A stretch of 50,460 nt of DNA from an uncultured Cytophagales bacterium (GTDB lineage Bacteria > Bacteroidota > Bacteroidia > Cytophagales > UBA9547). The position numbers were made by a program, and so were the translations under genes. Below are positions 26,260 through 35,019 of this stretch, one piece after another; the stretch's first letter is position 1, and each line of letters opens with the position of its first letter. Under the pieces are notes generated by a model. That model was not told where the DNA came from, did not search any database, and saw nothing but the letters and a program-made list of their open reading frames with translations. The stretch lies in contig CAMFLX010000017.1 in assembly GCA_945957555.1 (NCBI GenBank), positions 1-50,460 of the forward strand, read 5' to 3'.

Positions 26260-27159
26260 TTAGTGCTGTACAATGATAATTTTGGATGCACAGTTTGTTT
26301 TAGGATTGATCTCTGGTGTTACCTGATCAATTTTAACCCCAGAATTAATCTGTAAACCCTGACAATAACTATAAAAATCTGAAGTAGTTTTTCCGTTTAC
26401 CAAAACAGGGACTTTTGAATTATTACACAAAAATTTACTCACTAAAAAGTTGTAGTGGACACTAAAGTTTGCACCATTCGCAAGCGCTTGCAACCTTGAT
26501 TTGAACTCATCAGTTTCCCCACCACCACCTCCACCACCTTTAGGAGCAGCTTTGGGTACAGGCACAACATTTTCAGTTACTTTATATTCTGGTGAAATAC
26601 TTACCTTATAAGTTACAGGCTTTTGAGGATTAAGATTGGTAATCAATTTAACACTGAATTCTCCTACCTTATTAAAAGCATAAAAAGCTTCATGACCACG
26701 AGCATCAATCTTTCCACTCTCACCAAAATACCACTCACACCACTCAATATTACCTCCCATAGCCCTGAAATGTATCTTTTGATTTACAATGCCTGACTTA
26801 TTAGCGTAAACATAGACTGTTGAGTCTCTTTTATAAACTAATGCCGGCTTATTTACAGTAACCATAAAGGTATCGTTCTTCTCATTATTCACAGTTACAC
26901 GCACAATATATCTGCCTGGCACTTTAAATTTGTATGAACCCTTACGCCTTGAAGACTTGCTACCATTACCAAACTCCCAAAGCGTACTGTTCGCATCACT
27001 TGTGCTGTCGGCAAAAAAAATCTCCTCATTTACCGAAATTACTCTTGGATATACCGAAGCTCTCATTGGCACCTGAGTAAAGGCCGAAATTATAAAATAC
27101 AGGATAGAGGCCAGCGCTATGTAAATGCCAAATGTTGTAAGTGCTAACTTATTATTCAT
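26260..27159 (-). CDS. PKD-domain membrane protein of the T6SSiii envelope complex (probable TssP)
   Basis: A 299-residue single-pass inner-membrane protein. One N-terminal helix (about 7-29) anchors a periplasmic part with two PKD/Ig-like domains: about 35-105, with STLWEFGNGSKSSRRKGSYKFKVPG, and about 110-195, with EWCEWYFGESG...AFNKVGEFSVKL. After a Pro/Ala and seven-Gly linker comes a C-terminal domain of about 80 residues with three Cys. By position in the operon and topology it is the best candidate for TssP, but that name is inference, since no TssP motif could be recalled with certainty. It has gaps of 4 bp and 23 bp to its operon neighbours. Confidence 0.6.
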   Translation of the reverse strand: MNNKLALTTFGIYIALASILYFIISAFTQVPMRASVYPRVISVNEEIFFADSTSDANSTLWEFGNGSKSSRRKGSYKFKVPGRYIVRVTVNNEKNDTFMVTVNKPALVYKRDSTVYVYANKSGIVNQKIHFRAMGGNIEWCEWYFGESGKIDARGHEAFYAFNKVGEFSVKLITNLNPQKPVTYKVSISPEYKVTENVVPVPKAAPKGGGGGGGETDEFKSRLQALANGANFSVHYNFLVSKFLCNNSKVPVLVNGKTTSDFYSYCQGLQINSGVKIDQVTPEINPKTNCASKIIIVQH

Positions 27160-27163
27160 GACC

Positions 27164-27685
27164 TTACTCGTTGTTTTTGTTATTATTTAATGCCTCTTGT
27201 AAAGTAATATTATTTTGTGTCTGCTGGAAACCAATCTCACAATCAGTCAAGTTCTTTTTCAACGAATTGCTGTTATTAGTGGATACCCATGTCGCCTTTT
27301 TATCAAAGTAATACATTTCAAATAAATCAGCAATTTGAAGATATACCCTATACCCTACATTGTTCTTCTTTTTCTCATAGGCCTTCCTCAACTCTGCTAA
27401 CTCATAATTAATTCCACTCTCCAGATATACTTGACTCGTTCCAGGATTGAATTGCATTAACATCCTATTGAGCGTATCTACATGTTTTTCATTAATTTTT
27501 TGCTCTTGGGCAATAATCTTCTGCTCCTCAAGCTGTTCCAAAACCACATGCATGCCACGGACTTCTTTAGTTTCAAACTTGTTAAAACATACAAACCAAA
27601 ACAAAATAGTTGTAAACACCCATAAAACTACCAAGTAAATGAGTTGAACATTTTTTTCCTCTGTACTAATTTTAAATAAATTCAT
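27164..27685 (-). CDS. Single-pass coiled-coil protein of T6SSiii (second TssO-like)
   Basis: A 173-residue protein with a short cytosolic N-terminus, one membrane helix (about 17-36, IYLVVLWVFTTILFWFV) and a periplasmic helical region with coiled-coil character (VVLEQLEEQKIIAQEQKINEKHVD, then ELRKAYEKKKNN). The C-terminal tail is rich in Asn. Size and topology copy the neighbouring TssO gene, but sequence similarity is slight by eye, so it may be a paralogue or a distinct envelope subunit. It lies 15 bp after tssO and 4 bp before the PKD gene and is surely cotranscribed. Confidence 0.6.
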   Translation of the reverse strand: MNLFKISTEEKNVQLIYLVVLWVFTTILFWFVCFNKFETKEVRGMHVVLEQLEEQKIIAQEQKINEKHVDTLNRMLMQFNPGTSQVYLESGINYELAELRKAYEKKKNNVGYRVYLQIADLFEMYYFDKKATWVSTNNSNSLKKNLTDCEIGFQQTQNNITLQEALNNNKNNE

Positions 27686-27700
27686 GATTTAAGATAGCTT

Positions 27701-28183
27701 TTAGCGATTTCTCAATTTGGCATTTGCTTGATTACACTCCATCAATTTCTTTTTATTAGCTTCCTCTTCATCTATAGTTTGGCTTAAAGTCTTTTTAGCA
27801 TCTAAGATGATTTCTACATTAGCCAAAACCTTCCTGTATAAAATAAAATCATTGATTCCCTCCGCTTCCAATGCCGTAAGATCGTCCATTGTATCATATT
27901 TAATTTTAAGGATTGCACGCTCCAATGCAGCATCGTTCTTCACCTGCTTAGTATTAAGTATTTGCATAAACATCGCCAAGCTATCTATCCTTGAGGAAAG
28001 TTCCGCCTTTTTCTTGATAAGAAACTCTATCTTGTCCTTTTTTTGAGTCAAAACTGTAACATACTTGTCGTAGGTTTGCAGATACAAAAAACGACATAAA
28101 ACCGTAAAAAATAAAAGAATGGAAAAATAGACGATAAAAAACCAATACCTTTTATATATGTCGTTACTATTTAATGCTTTCAT
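27701..28183 (-). CDS. tssO: T6SSiii transmembrane protein TssO
   Basis: A 160-residue protein with one N-terminal membrane helix (about 13-31, YWFFIVYFSILLFFTVLCRF) and a periplasmic part that is almost entirely helical (KKDKIEFLIKKKAELSSRIDSL, later VEIILDAKKTLSQTIDEEEANKK). This matches TssO, a component of the Bacteroidota-specific membrane complex that docks the baseplate to the envelope. It follows tssK by 15 bp. The assignment uses topology, size and its place directly after tssK; residue-level evidence is weak. Confidence 0.62.
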   Translation of the reverse strand: MKALNSNDIYKRYWFFIVYFSILLFFTVLCRFLYLQTYDKYVTVLTQKKDKIEFLIKKKAELSSRIDSLAMFMQILNTKQVKNDAALERAILKIKYDTMDDLTALEAEGINDFILYRKVLANVEIILDAKKTLSQTIDEEEANKKKLMECNQANAKLRNR

Positions 28184-28198
28184 ATAATACGTTTGTTA

Positions 28199-29359
28199 TT
28201 AATCCAAAATACTCCACTTCTTTTTGGGAGGTTCAACTACTGGCTGTACCGTTTCCTTAGCAACTACAATATTTTCTTTATGCTGTCCAATAAATTCAAG
28301 GGTATTTAGTTTTGTCCAAATCCCTTCGAACATATTTAAAAACTGCCTAATAGCTAATAGTGATTCAGCGATATTATAATGATTATAACGAACCTCAAGA
28401 GCACCCAATAAAGCTTGCTCCTGATCATTAGGAGTAATGTCACACCATTCAAATATATACTTAAGCAATTCCTCCTTTTCATCAGGATTTATACACTGCA
28501 GTGTTGTATAAAGAGTATTTGCCAAAGATGAAAAGCAACCAACCAAATAAATAGGAGACTGATGAGGCATCTCATTTTTGAAACTATAATATACATTTGA
28601 AGTATAAGCAGCCAAATCTTTGCACAAAATCATGAAATTTTTGGCTATACTCGATGGCTTATTTTTTTCATGGATCTTTCTTATAATCTTCAAAGAGATG
28701 CCCTGCAAATTTTGCAAACTACCAGCAAATGCCTCATAGTTTTGTATTAATGCAGGATGGCTTGTGATAGTTGTACAAGGTGGGATATAACTAGTCAAAA
28801 CTGACAAATTGCCTCCAGTATTTTTAATTCTACCCAAGACCATGTAATAAGCACCTAGTTCTCTTATATTCAATTGATCACTGGCTACAATTTGCACCGT
28901 ATATCTATTGTCGGAGTATGGATGCCTAGGCGGATTTTCCTCCAAAGATGGACTACCTACTGGCACTCGAGTATATGGATCTGCGATTAATATCACCTCA
29001 TACCATGAAACTTCATTATTATTTACAGAGTGATCTGAACTTCCTTTGATTGATGCAACAAATGTTGGCATGTCATATTGTTGAGCATCCACCGATATCC
29101 GAAAACCACCTGGAGTTATCGCATCACAATACCTTAGTTTCGCTTCAATTGTATTTGCAGCGTTCTCGTGAATCTGAATTTCAAACGTATTTTTCCCTGT
29201 GGAAGAGGGAAGCAAACCAAAATTATAATTGGTAAGATGAATGGAAGCATTATCCCTGATCAAATCATGAAAATGCCTATCTGAATCAACGAAATGGTCT
29301 TTAGAGATTTTCATCCCATCAACCCAATTAACTGGCAGATTTTTTACTGGAAATATCAT
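28199..29359 (-). CDS. tssK: T6SS baseplate adaptor TssK
   Basis: A 386-residue cytosolic TssK/VasE-family protein. TssK trimers connect the baseplate wedges to the membrane complex. The N-terminal shoulder reads LPVNWVDGMKISKDHFVDSDRHFHDLI, the counterpart of the conserved W-x-x-G-M-x-x-x-x-x-H-F segment, followed by the beta-rich domain with YNFGLLPSS and YCDAITPGGFRI. The middle is helical (about 215-350). The C-terminal tail ends in a Pro/Lys-rich linker (EPPKKKWSILD). It sits between tssN and tssO, as expected if it bridges to the envelope proteins of this subtype. Confidence 0.85.
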   Translation of the reverse strand: MIFPVKNLPVNWVDGMKISKDHFVDSDRHFHDLIRDNASIHLTNYNFGLLPSSTGKNTFEIQIHENAANTIEAKLRYCDAITPGGFRISVDAQQYDMPTFVASIKGSSDHSVNNNEVSWYEVILIADPYTRVPVGSPSLEENPPRHPYSDNRYTVQIVASDQLNIRELGAYYMVLGRIKNTGGNLSVLTSYIPPCTTITSHPALIQNYEAFAGSLQNLQGISLKIIRKIHEKNKPSSIAKNFMILCKDLAAYTSNVYYSFKNEMPHQSPIYLVGCFSSLANTLYTTLQCINPDEKEELLKYIFEWCDITPNDQEQALLGALEVRYNHYNIAESLLAIRQFLNMFEGIWTKLNTLEFIGQHKENIVVAKETVQPVVEPPKKKWSILD

Positions 29360-29378
29360 AGGGCAATCTTTTCTTTGT

Positions 29379-30245
29379 TCAATATTGTATCTTATCCACT
29401 CTCTTGCAAATTACTGATTGAGCATCGTCGTCAGCCAACCCATTTTCAGCAATTGTTTTTTCGAAATCAATATACCGCTTCCCTTGTATCAATGAGGGCG
29501 TGGTATAAAATATCCAACCATACATTTCACCATTATCTTGTTGAAAACAAATAGGACTCTCGTGATATTTGATATTGTAATCGTGAATGAACATTTGGAA
29601 CCAATCGCCAAAAGTGAAACCATGAGGAGCCCTCGCTTTTACTTTAATATAATCAGTATCCTCAGGTCGTTTACTCAATTCAACTTTTAGTACAACTATC
29701 TTTTCTGAAGTCTCAGAGGTAAACAATGGATCAACATAGTTCAAATCATATTTCCAAATTTTATAAATCTCAGCTGGTATATTAAGTAAAGCTGTATGAC
29801 TCCACTTAAACAACATTGGCAAAATCAATGTATAAGTGCATGTACTAGCCCATAAACCATAATCGAAATCACCCAAATAATTAAATATCAATGAAAATAA
29901 ATAACTTCCTAATGTGAGTATACACAGTGTTGTTAGAACAATCATAAATTTGTTCATTAATTCATTACTTCCAGAGAAATAATCAAAAATCTTTTCCATG
30001 TAAAAATACCCAAGTACGACGAAGACACATTGAGTAATTAAATAAAAGGTAGGCATGAAAGACAGGCCAGTAAGAGTTGCTATACCTGGTAAAGCCACAA
30101 TCAAACTTGAAATAAGTATAAAAATAATTAATGCCCTATTTGACAAAAAGTTATTCTTTTTGTTCATTATAAGCATAATCGTTACTAAAAGTAATGATAT
30201 TAAAGGGTACAGTAAATGGGAAACAAAGATGTCTTTTATTTTCAT
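29379..30245 (-). CDS. tssN: T6SSiii multi-pass membrane protein TssN
   Basis: A 288-residue inner-membrane protein with about six hydrophobic helices in the first 155 residues (YPLISLLLVTIMLIM, ALIIFILISSLIVALPGIA, FYLITQCVFVVLGYFYM, FMIVLTTLCILTLGSYLFSLIF, CTYTLILPMLFKW), followed by a cytosolic domain of about 130 residues (VVLKVELSKRPEDTDYIKVKARAPHG...). The plan is that of TssN, specific to T6SSiii and thought to anchor the envelope complex and contact TssK. It is the first gene of the minus-strand operon and diverges from clpV. Confidence 0.75.
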   Translation of the reverse strand: MKIKDIFVSHLLYPLISLLLVTIMLIMNKKNNFLSNRALIIFILISSLIVALPGIATLTGLSFMPTFYLITQCVFVVLGYFYMEKIFDYFSGSNELMNKFMIVLTTLCILTLGSYLFSLIFNYLGDFDYGLWASTCTYTLILPMLFKWSHTALLNIPAEIYKIWKYDLNYVDPLFTSETSEKIVVLKVELSKRPEDTDYIKVKARAPHGFTFGDWFQMFIHDYNIKYHESPICFQQDNGEMYGWIFYTTPSLIQGKRYIDFEKTIAENGLADDDAQSVICKRVDKIQY

Positions 30246-30593
30246 GTCTATGCACTAATCAACACTTAGGATTGTACTGCAATTTGAAAGTTATGAGGAG
30301 GAAGAATAGCTCAATTGCAAGGTATAAAGTGTAAAGTTATTTAAAAATATTTCACATATATCATTTTGCACACAAAATTAGTTTTTTTTTCCTTTCCAGC
30401 TAAAAAAACGTAAAAAAAACTTTTTTAAAGAAAAAAAAATCACAATATTGCATAATAAAATTGTTACTCAACAAATAACAAGAATGCGAGTAAATTGTTC
30501 TTAATATCATGATCAATACGGCAACAGGCTTTTACCCCTACCAATCGAATATGAATGTTATGACAAAAAACAACTTAAGTATTACATTATAAT
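30246..30593. promoter_or_regulatory. Divergent tssN/clpV promoter region with phased A/T tracts
   Basis: This 348-bp gap must hold the promoters of both large T6SS operons. A TAATTTTG (-7-like) box for the tssN side lies at 30373-30380. Just to its right are runs of T or A at 30382-30390, 30402-30408, 30412-30419, 30421-30426 and 30431-30439, with centres about one or two helical turns apart, the kind of spacing that bends DNA. No clear box was found for clpV. No gene or RNA was seen. Confidence 0.4.
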
Positions 30594-33137
30594 ATGTTTA
30601 ACGGTCTCAATATCAGCGAAAATCTACGCGACGCTATAAGAATAGCACAAGCATTTGCCAAAGAAAATAAAAATGAAGTTATTGGAGTGTCACACATGCT
30701 CAGGGCTCTCATGCACAAGGATGCAGGCTTACACCCATTTTTAAATGCAATTAATAAAGATATCGCTTATATTTCTGAATGGGCCGAAGTACGAATAGAT
30801 GAGTATAGTAAAGTAAATACTACTCCAGAAATTCTAAATGCCGATAATAAACTTGTAGGCATATTTGAAGAGGCAGAAAACATACGCCTAAGACTAGGCC
30901 TAGATCTTACAGATTGTATTTGTGTGCTTATTGCTTTGGTAAAACCAAATTATGGTTATAGTGTAGATCAACTTAAGTCTTTACCATTAAGGGAAAAAGA
31001 GATTCTAGATACATTTATTGACAATTCAAATGTAAAAAAAACATTTGCGTCATCCATATTACCCAATGAAGGTAATCAAAATCAACTTTCTGGAGCATTG
31101 TATAGCTACTGCATAGATAAAAATGCAAGGGCAAAAGAGGGTAAGCCTGATCCTGTAGTGGGGCGTGATAAAGAATTGATGATGATGATTGAAATACTAG
31201 GAAGACGTAGTAAGCCCAATGTCATCTTAGTTGGAGAGCCTGGAGTAGGAAAATCGGCATTAGTTGAGGGCTTTGTGCAGAAAATTATTTCGGGACAGGT
31301 ACCCACACTACTTAAATCATCCATTGTATTTGAATTAGAATTAGGTGCACTCTTAGCAGGGGCTTCATACAAAGGCGAGATCGAGGATCGTTTAAAAAAG
31401 ATCATAAAAGATCTCAAACAGTTAGATAAAGCCATACTCTTCATTGATGAACTTCACACACTATTGGACAGTAAAGGCTCTGTAGGATCAGGTGTGGCTA
31501 ACTTGCTCAAACCAGAATTAGCAAGGGGTGAGTTAACCATTATTGGTGCAACTACACAAGAAGAATTCCGGAAAATCATAGAACCAGATGCGGCTTTTAG
31601 TAGAAGATTCGAGACACTCAATGTCCCAGAACCTGATCACATCACTGCTACAAAGATGATCCAGTCCTTACTTCCTAAATACGAGGAGCACCATGGCATT
31701 AAAGCAAGTGCTCAAGTATTGAAAGAAGCAACTAGACTAGCTAAAAGGTATATAAAAGACAAAAGGCTACCCGACTCTGCAGTTGATCTATTAGATAGGA
31801 CTTTGGCAGCGGTAAAGATGATGAATGAAACATCACTAAACGAACTCAAGGAAGTAGAGGAATCCATTAGCAAAATTAATCAGGACGTAGAAATACCTGA
31901 AGAGGAAAAAATACAGGAGCTAAAATGGCAACACCATACACTTTTGAGCAAATTAAGTCCTGTCCTGCTAGGTCAAATTGAAAATACTGAAGATGTGAAC
32001 CAAATGGAAACATCTAACCAAGTATTAACTGAACTTCACAATCTTTTAGAGAAACTTAAATACTCATTAAAAATTGTCAAGAGTGAAATCACACCTCAAG
32101 ACATTGCTGCCATCATCGCACATAAAACAGGGATTCCAGTTGGCAAAATACAAACACAAGAAAGAGACAAACTGCTTAACATTGAACCGCACCTTAGAAA
32201 AAGAGTTATCGGCCAAAATCATGCGATAAAAATCTTGTCCGACACTATCGTCGAATCAAGAAGCGGTATTAATAAACAGGGCCAACCCATTGGATCTTTC
32301 TTTTTTCTGGGACCCACAGGTACTGGGAAAACTGAACTTACAAAAGCCATCGCCGAATTCCTATTCAATGATGAAAAGGCAATGATAAGATTTGACATGT
32401 CTGAATTTAAGGAAGAACACTCGGCGGCTTTACTTTATGGAGCGCCTCCTGGATATGTTGGATATGAAGAAGGAGGTATGCTCGTTAATAAAATAAGACA
32501 ACAACCTTATTCAGTTGTACTGTTTGATGAAATAGAAAAGGCACATAGTTCGGTATTTGACACCTTTTTACAGATTATGGACGAGGGAACTCTTCACGAT
32601 AAACTGGGTAAAGAAGGTGATTTCAGTAATTCTATTATCATATTCACTTCAAATATTGGAAGCGAATGGATTGCTGAACAAATCTCAAACGGAATACTGC
32701 CTACGTCTCAGCAACTTATGGAAATTATGAGTAAATACTTTAGGCCAGAGTTTTTGGCCAGAGTAAGCGAAATCATTCCATTTGCACCAATAAGTGAAAA
32801 AAATGTAGTGAAAATCTTAGAAATTCAATTGAAATCACTTCTTGATAGTCTTCAAAAGCTAGGCATAGAATTGGAACTAAGCAATGAAGCCAAGAGTGAG
32901 CTTGCTACTTCTGGGTTCACTCCAAAATATGGAGCAAGACAACTGACCTCTGTAATAAGAAACAGATTGAGGAGACCTATTGCAAGGATGCTTGTTGGCG
33001 GTGAATTGATCAAAGGAGATCATTTAAAGATTTACAAAACTGAAGAAAACAAAGAATTGACTTGGGAAATTGAAAGAGATAGCAAAACCTTTGTCATAAA
33101 TAAAGAAACTAAATTAGAAGAAGAAGTTAAACTTTAA
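30594..33137 (+). CDS. clpV: T6SS sheath-recycling AAA+ ATPase ClpV/TssH
   Basis: An 847-residue Clp/Hsp100 ATPase that disassembles the contracted TssBC sheath. The ClpN-type domain (about 1-145) precedes AAA1 with Walker A GEPGVGKS (214-221) and Walker B LFIDE (Asp285, Glu286), a middle coiled coil (about 405-500) and AAA2 with Walker A GPTGTGKT (573-580), Walker B VVLFDE (Asp645, Glu646) and the small domain ending PKYGARQLTSVIRNRLRRPI. Its placement directly upstream of tssB and tssC identifies it as ClpV rather than ClpB. It opens the plus-strand sheath/tube operon. Confidence 0.92.
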   Translation: MFNGLNISENLRDAIRIAQAFAKENKNEVIGVSHMLRALMHKDAGLHPFLNAINKDIAYISEWAEVRIDEYSKVNTTPEILNADNKLVGIFEEAENIRLRLGLDLTDCICVLIALVKPNYGYSVDQLKSLPLREKEILDTFIDNSNVKKTFASSILPNEGNQNQLSGALYSYCIDKNARAKEGKPDPVVGRDKELMMMIEILGRRSKPNVILVGEPGVGKSALVEGFVQKIISGQVPTLLKSSIVFELELGALLAGASYKGEIEDRLKKIIKDLKQLDKAILFIDELHTLLDSKGSVGSGVANLLKPELARGELTIIGATTQEEFRKIIEPDAAFSRRFETLNVPEPDHITATKMIQSLLPKYEEHHGIKASAQVLKEATRLAKRYIKDKRLPDSAVDLLDRTLAAVKMMNETSLNELKEVEESISKINQDVEIPEEEKIQELKWQHHTLLSKLSPVLLGQIENTEDVNQMETSNQVLTELHNLLEKLKYSLKIVKSEITPQDIAAIIAHKTGIPVGKIQTQERDKLLNIEPHLRKRVIGQNHAIKILSDTIVESRSGINKQGQPIGSFFFLGPTGTGKTELTKAIAEFLFNDEKAMIRFDMSEFKEEHSAALLYGAPPGYVGYEEGGMLVNKIRQQPYSVVLFDEIEKAHSSVFDTFLQIMDEGTLHDKLGKEGDFSNSIIIFTSNIGSEWIAEQISNGILPTSQQLMEIMSKYFRPEFLARVSEIIPFAPISEKNVVKILEIQLKSLLDSLQKLGIELELSNEAKSELATSGFTPKYGARQLTSVIRNRLRRPIARMLVGGELIKGDHLKIYKTEENKELTWEIERDSKTFVINKETKLEEEVKL

Positions 33138-33148
33138 ATATTAAGTGT

Positions 33149-33601
33149 ATGGCAATGTACAATTATGGTATAGGTGGCAATGAGGTAAAAGTAGATGCTT
33201 CCGAGGCGATATCAGAAATCGCTAACAATAAAACGATGCTAATACAAAAACTAACAGTTAATGATCCTCCCAAACCAGAAGCGGTTTACGATCTTAAAAC
33301 TGTAGAAGATGTATTCGCACATTACAAACCAGAAGTCGAGGTAGAATTCGAAACAAAAGAAGGCGCTAATAAAACTGAAAAATTTCAGTTTGCTAACTTA
33401 GGAGATTTTGGAGCAAAAAAAATAATCGAACATAGTAATTTCTTAACAGAACTCAACACTGAAGTTGATCAGTACAGTAGGATTTCAAAACAATTCAAAA
33501 GCAATAAAGTACTACAGTCTATAGCAAGCAACCCCGAAACAAAACAAGCACTTGCAGAAGCATTAGCGGCACTTTTACACGAATTAAACGCTCAAGATTA
33601 A
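33149..33601 (+). CDS. tssB: T6SS sheath small subunit TssB
   Basis: A 150-residue TssB/VipA-type protein that pairs with TssC to build the contractile sheath. Seen features are the beta hairpin region with KTMLIQKLTVNDPPKPEAVYDL (about 28-49), VEVEFETKEG, and the helical C-terminus that binds TssC (LNTEVDQYSRISKQF, then SNPETKQALAEALAALLHELN). It starts 11 bp after clpV and ends 7 bp before tssC, so stoichiometric coexpression is likely. The first of two closely spaced ATGs is used. Confidence 0.85.
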   Translation: MAMYNYGIGGNEVKVDASEAISEIANNKTMLIQKLTVNDPPKPEAVYDLKTVEDVFAHYKPEVEVEFETKEGANKTEKFQFANLGDFGAKKIIEHSNFLTELNTEVDQYSRISKQFKSNKVLQSIASNPETKQALAEALAALLHELNAQD

Positions 33602-33608
33602 GACAGAA

Positions 33609-34979
33609 ATGGCATCACAAAATAAAAATACTCAAGATTCCCAACAACTAGGTTTCAAGACTAAAGAGGAAGCCAGTTCAGCTTTGGAAAACAGTTTAAA
33701 TAAACTTGTAAAAGCTGGAGGATTCTCCTTTTTGGAAAATGTAATTGATGGTTTACCAAATTTAAATCCAGAAAGAAAAGCTCGCAAAAATATCTTTTTA
33801 AGTGATCCCGCAAAAGCAAACGAAAGGGAACAACTTAAAAAAAGACTTGGTATATGGCTTGAATTGCTCGGCGAATCAGAGTCGGTTGCTGACATTGTTG
33901 AAAAAAGTGAAAAGAAGGCTGAGGAATCGGACAAATTACTAAACAAAAACCTAGGTCTCGCACTAGATGTCGTAAGAGAGCTCGAACAAAATTATCGCTC
34001 AGTAGCCTTATTTTATAAAAATACCGAATCAGATAAACTGAAGAATGTAACTGTCCTTAACGCGTCATTAGATCAGGTAACGGATCTAGATAATTCAAGA
34101 TTTATTGATTACGTTGCTGAAGAGCTTAAACAAAATTACGATAGACTAGATCTTAGGGACAACTATTCACTACTTGTGATCCCAGGATATATGGGACCTA
34201 ATAAAGTGATTGAAAAATGGGCCAAAATTGCGCATGAGAACAAGGTAATGCTCGTGACGGATTTCGCAAACCTAGACACTCCTGACGATGTAATTGATCT
34301 TTTTACAGAAGGTAATTACACAGGAGGAGACGTTTACAGATCTAATGTGATCATGGCCTGCAATTGGTTAGTGGGTAGAGGCAAAGTAGAACAAGCTGGA
34401 GAAACAGAAGACCTATTTGTACCACCATCGGCAGCTCTAGCAGGCAAAATGTATTATACCATGATGTCGCAAGTGACAGCGGGTAAGAAACATGGTAGTA
34501 TGAATGAAGTTGATGCTGTTCACTTCGACCTTAAAAAAAGTGAAATTTCAAACCTTGAAAAATTGGGTCTAGTTCCAATGGTAAATGAATACGGTAAGGT
34601 AATGGCTTTCTCGGCAAAAACACTTTTCAACGGTGATAACCTTGGTTTGCAGACTTATTCAGTAGTACGTGTATTTGACTATATCACAAAAGTGCTTTTT
34701 GACTTCCTTAACAGACGCGCTTTTGAAAACTGGACATCAAAACTAGAAGCAGACTTGAGGAGTCAAATTGTTAAGTTTTTGGACGGCATACAAGGCCCCG
34801 ATAGACTTATTGAAAAATTTAAAATTTTAAAATTAGAACAAGATCCAAATCAAAAAGACAGGGTTTTGATCGACATACATATCACCCCATATTTCCCAGC
34901 CAAAAGCTTTGTTGTGAAGCTAGATGGACAAAAGGGAGATGATGGCACTGCATGGAACAGCGAGTACAAACAATCATAA
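33609..34979 (+). CDS. tssC: T6SS sheath large subunit TssC
   Basis: A 456-residue TssC/VipB-family protein, the large subunit of the contractile sheath. Recognisable blocks are NYDRLDLRDNYSLLVIPGYMGPNKVIEKWAKIA (about 176-208), the segment with VIMACNWLVGRGKV, and the C-terminal FDYITKVLFDFLNRRAFENWTS and VDIHITPYFPAKSF-type strand. The N-terminal 120 residues are helical and charged, as usual in the Bacteroidota version. It is followed by the tube gene tssD after a 40-bp gap. Confidence 0.88.
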   Translation: MASQNKNTQDSQQLGFKTKEEASSALENSLNKLVKAGGFSFLENVIDGLPNLNPERKARKNIFLSDPAKANEREQLKKRLGIWLELLGESESVADIVEKSEKKAEESDKLLNKNLGLALDVVRELEQNYRSVALFYKNTESDKLKNVTVLNASLDQVTDLDNSRFIDYVAEELKQNYDRLDLRDNYSLLVIPGYMGPNKVIEKWAKIAHENKVMLVTDFANLDTPDDVIDLFTEGNYTGGDVYRSNVIMACNWLVGRGKVEQAGETEDLFVPPSAALAGKMYYTMMSQVTAGKKHGSMNEVDAVHFDLKKSEISNLEKLGLVPMVNEYGKVMAFSAKTLFNGDNLGLQTYSVVRVFDYITKVLFDFLNRRAFENWTSKLEADLRSQIVKFLDGIQGPDRLIEKFKILKLEQDPNQKDRVLIDIHITPYFPAKSFVVKLDGQKGDDGTAWNSEYKQS

Positions 34980-35019
34980 ATCTTCTTCTTTCTTTTCAAA
35001 CATTTAAACATTTAGTATT

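Noticed and set aside
30594-33137. ClpB disaggregase instead of ClpV
   Set aside because: Both share the double AAA+ plan, but this gene leads directly into tssB-tssC-tssD with an 11-bp gap, and the N-terminal domain differs from ClpB by eye, so ClpV is far more likely.
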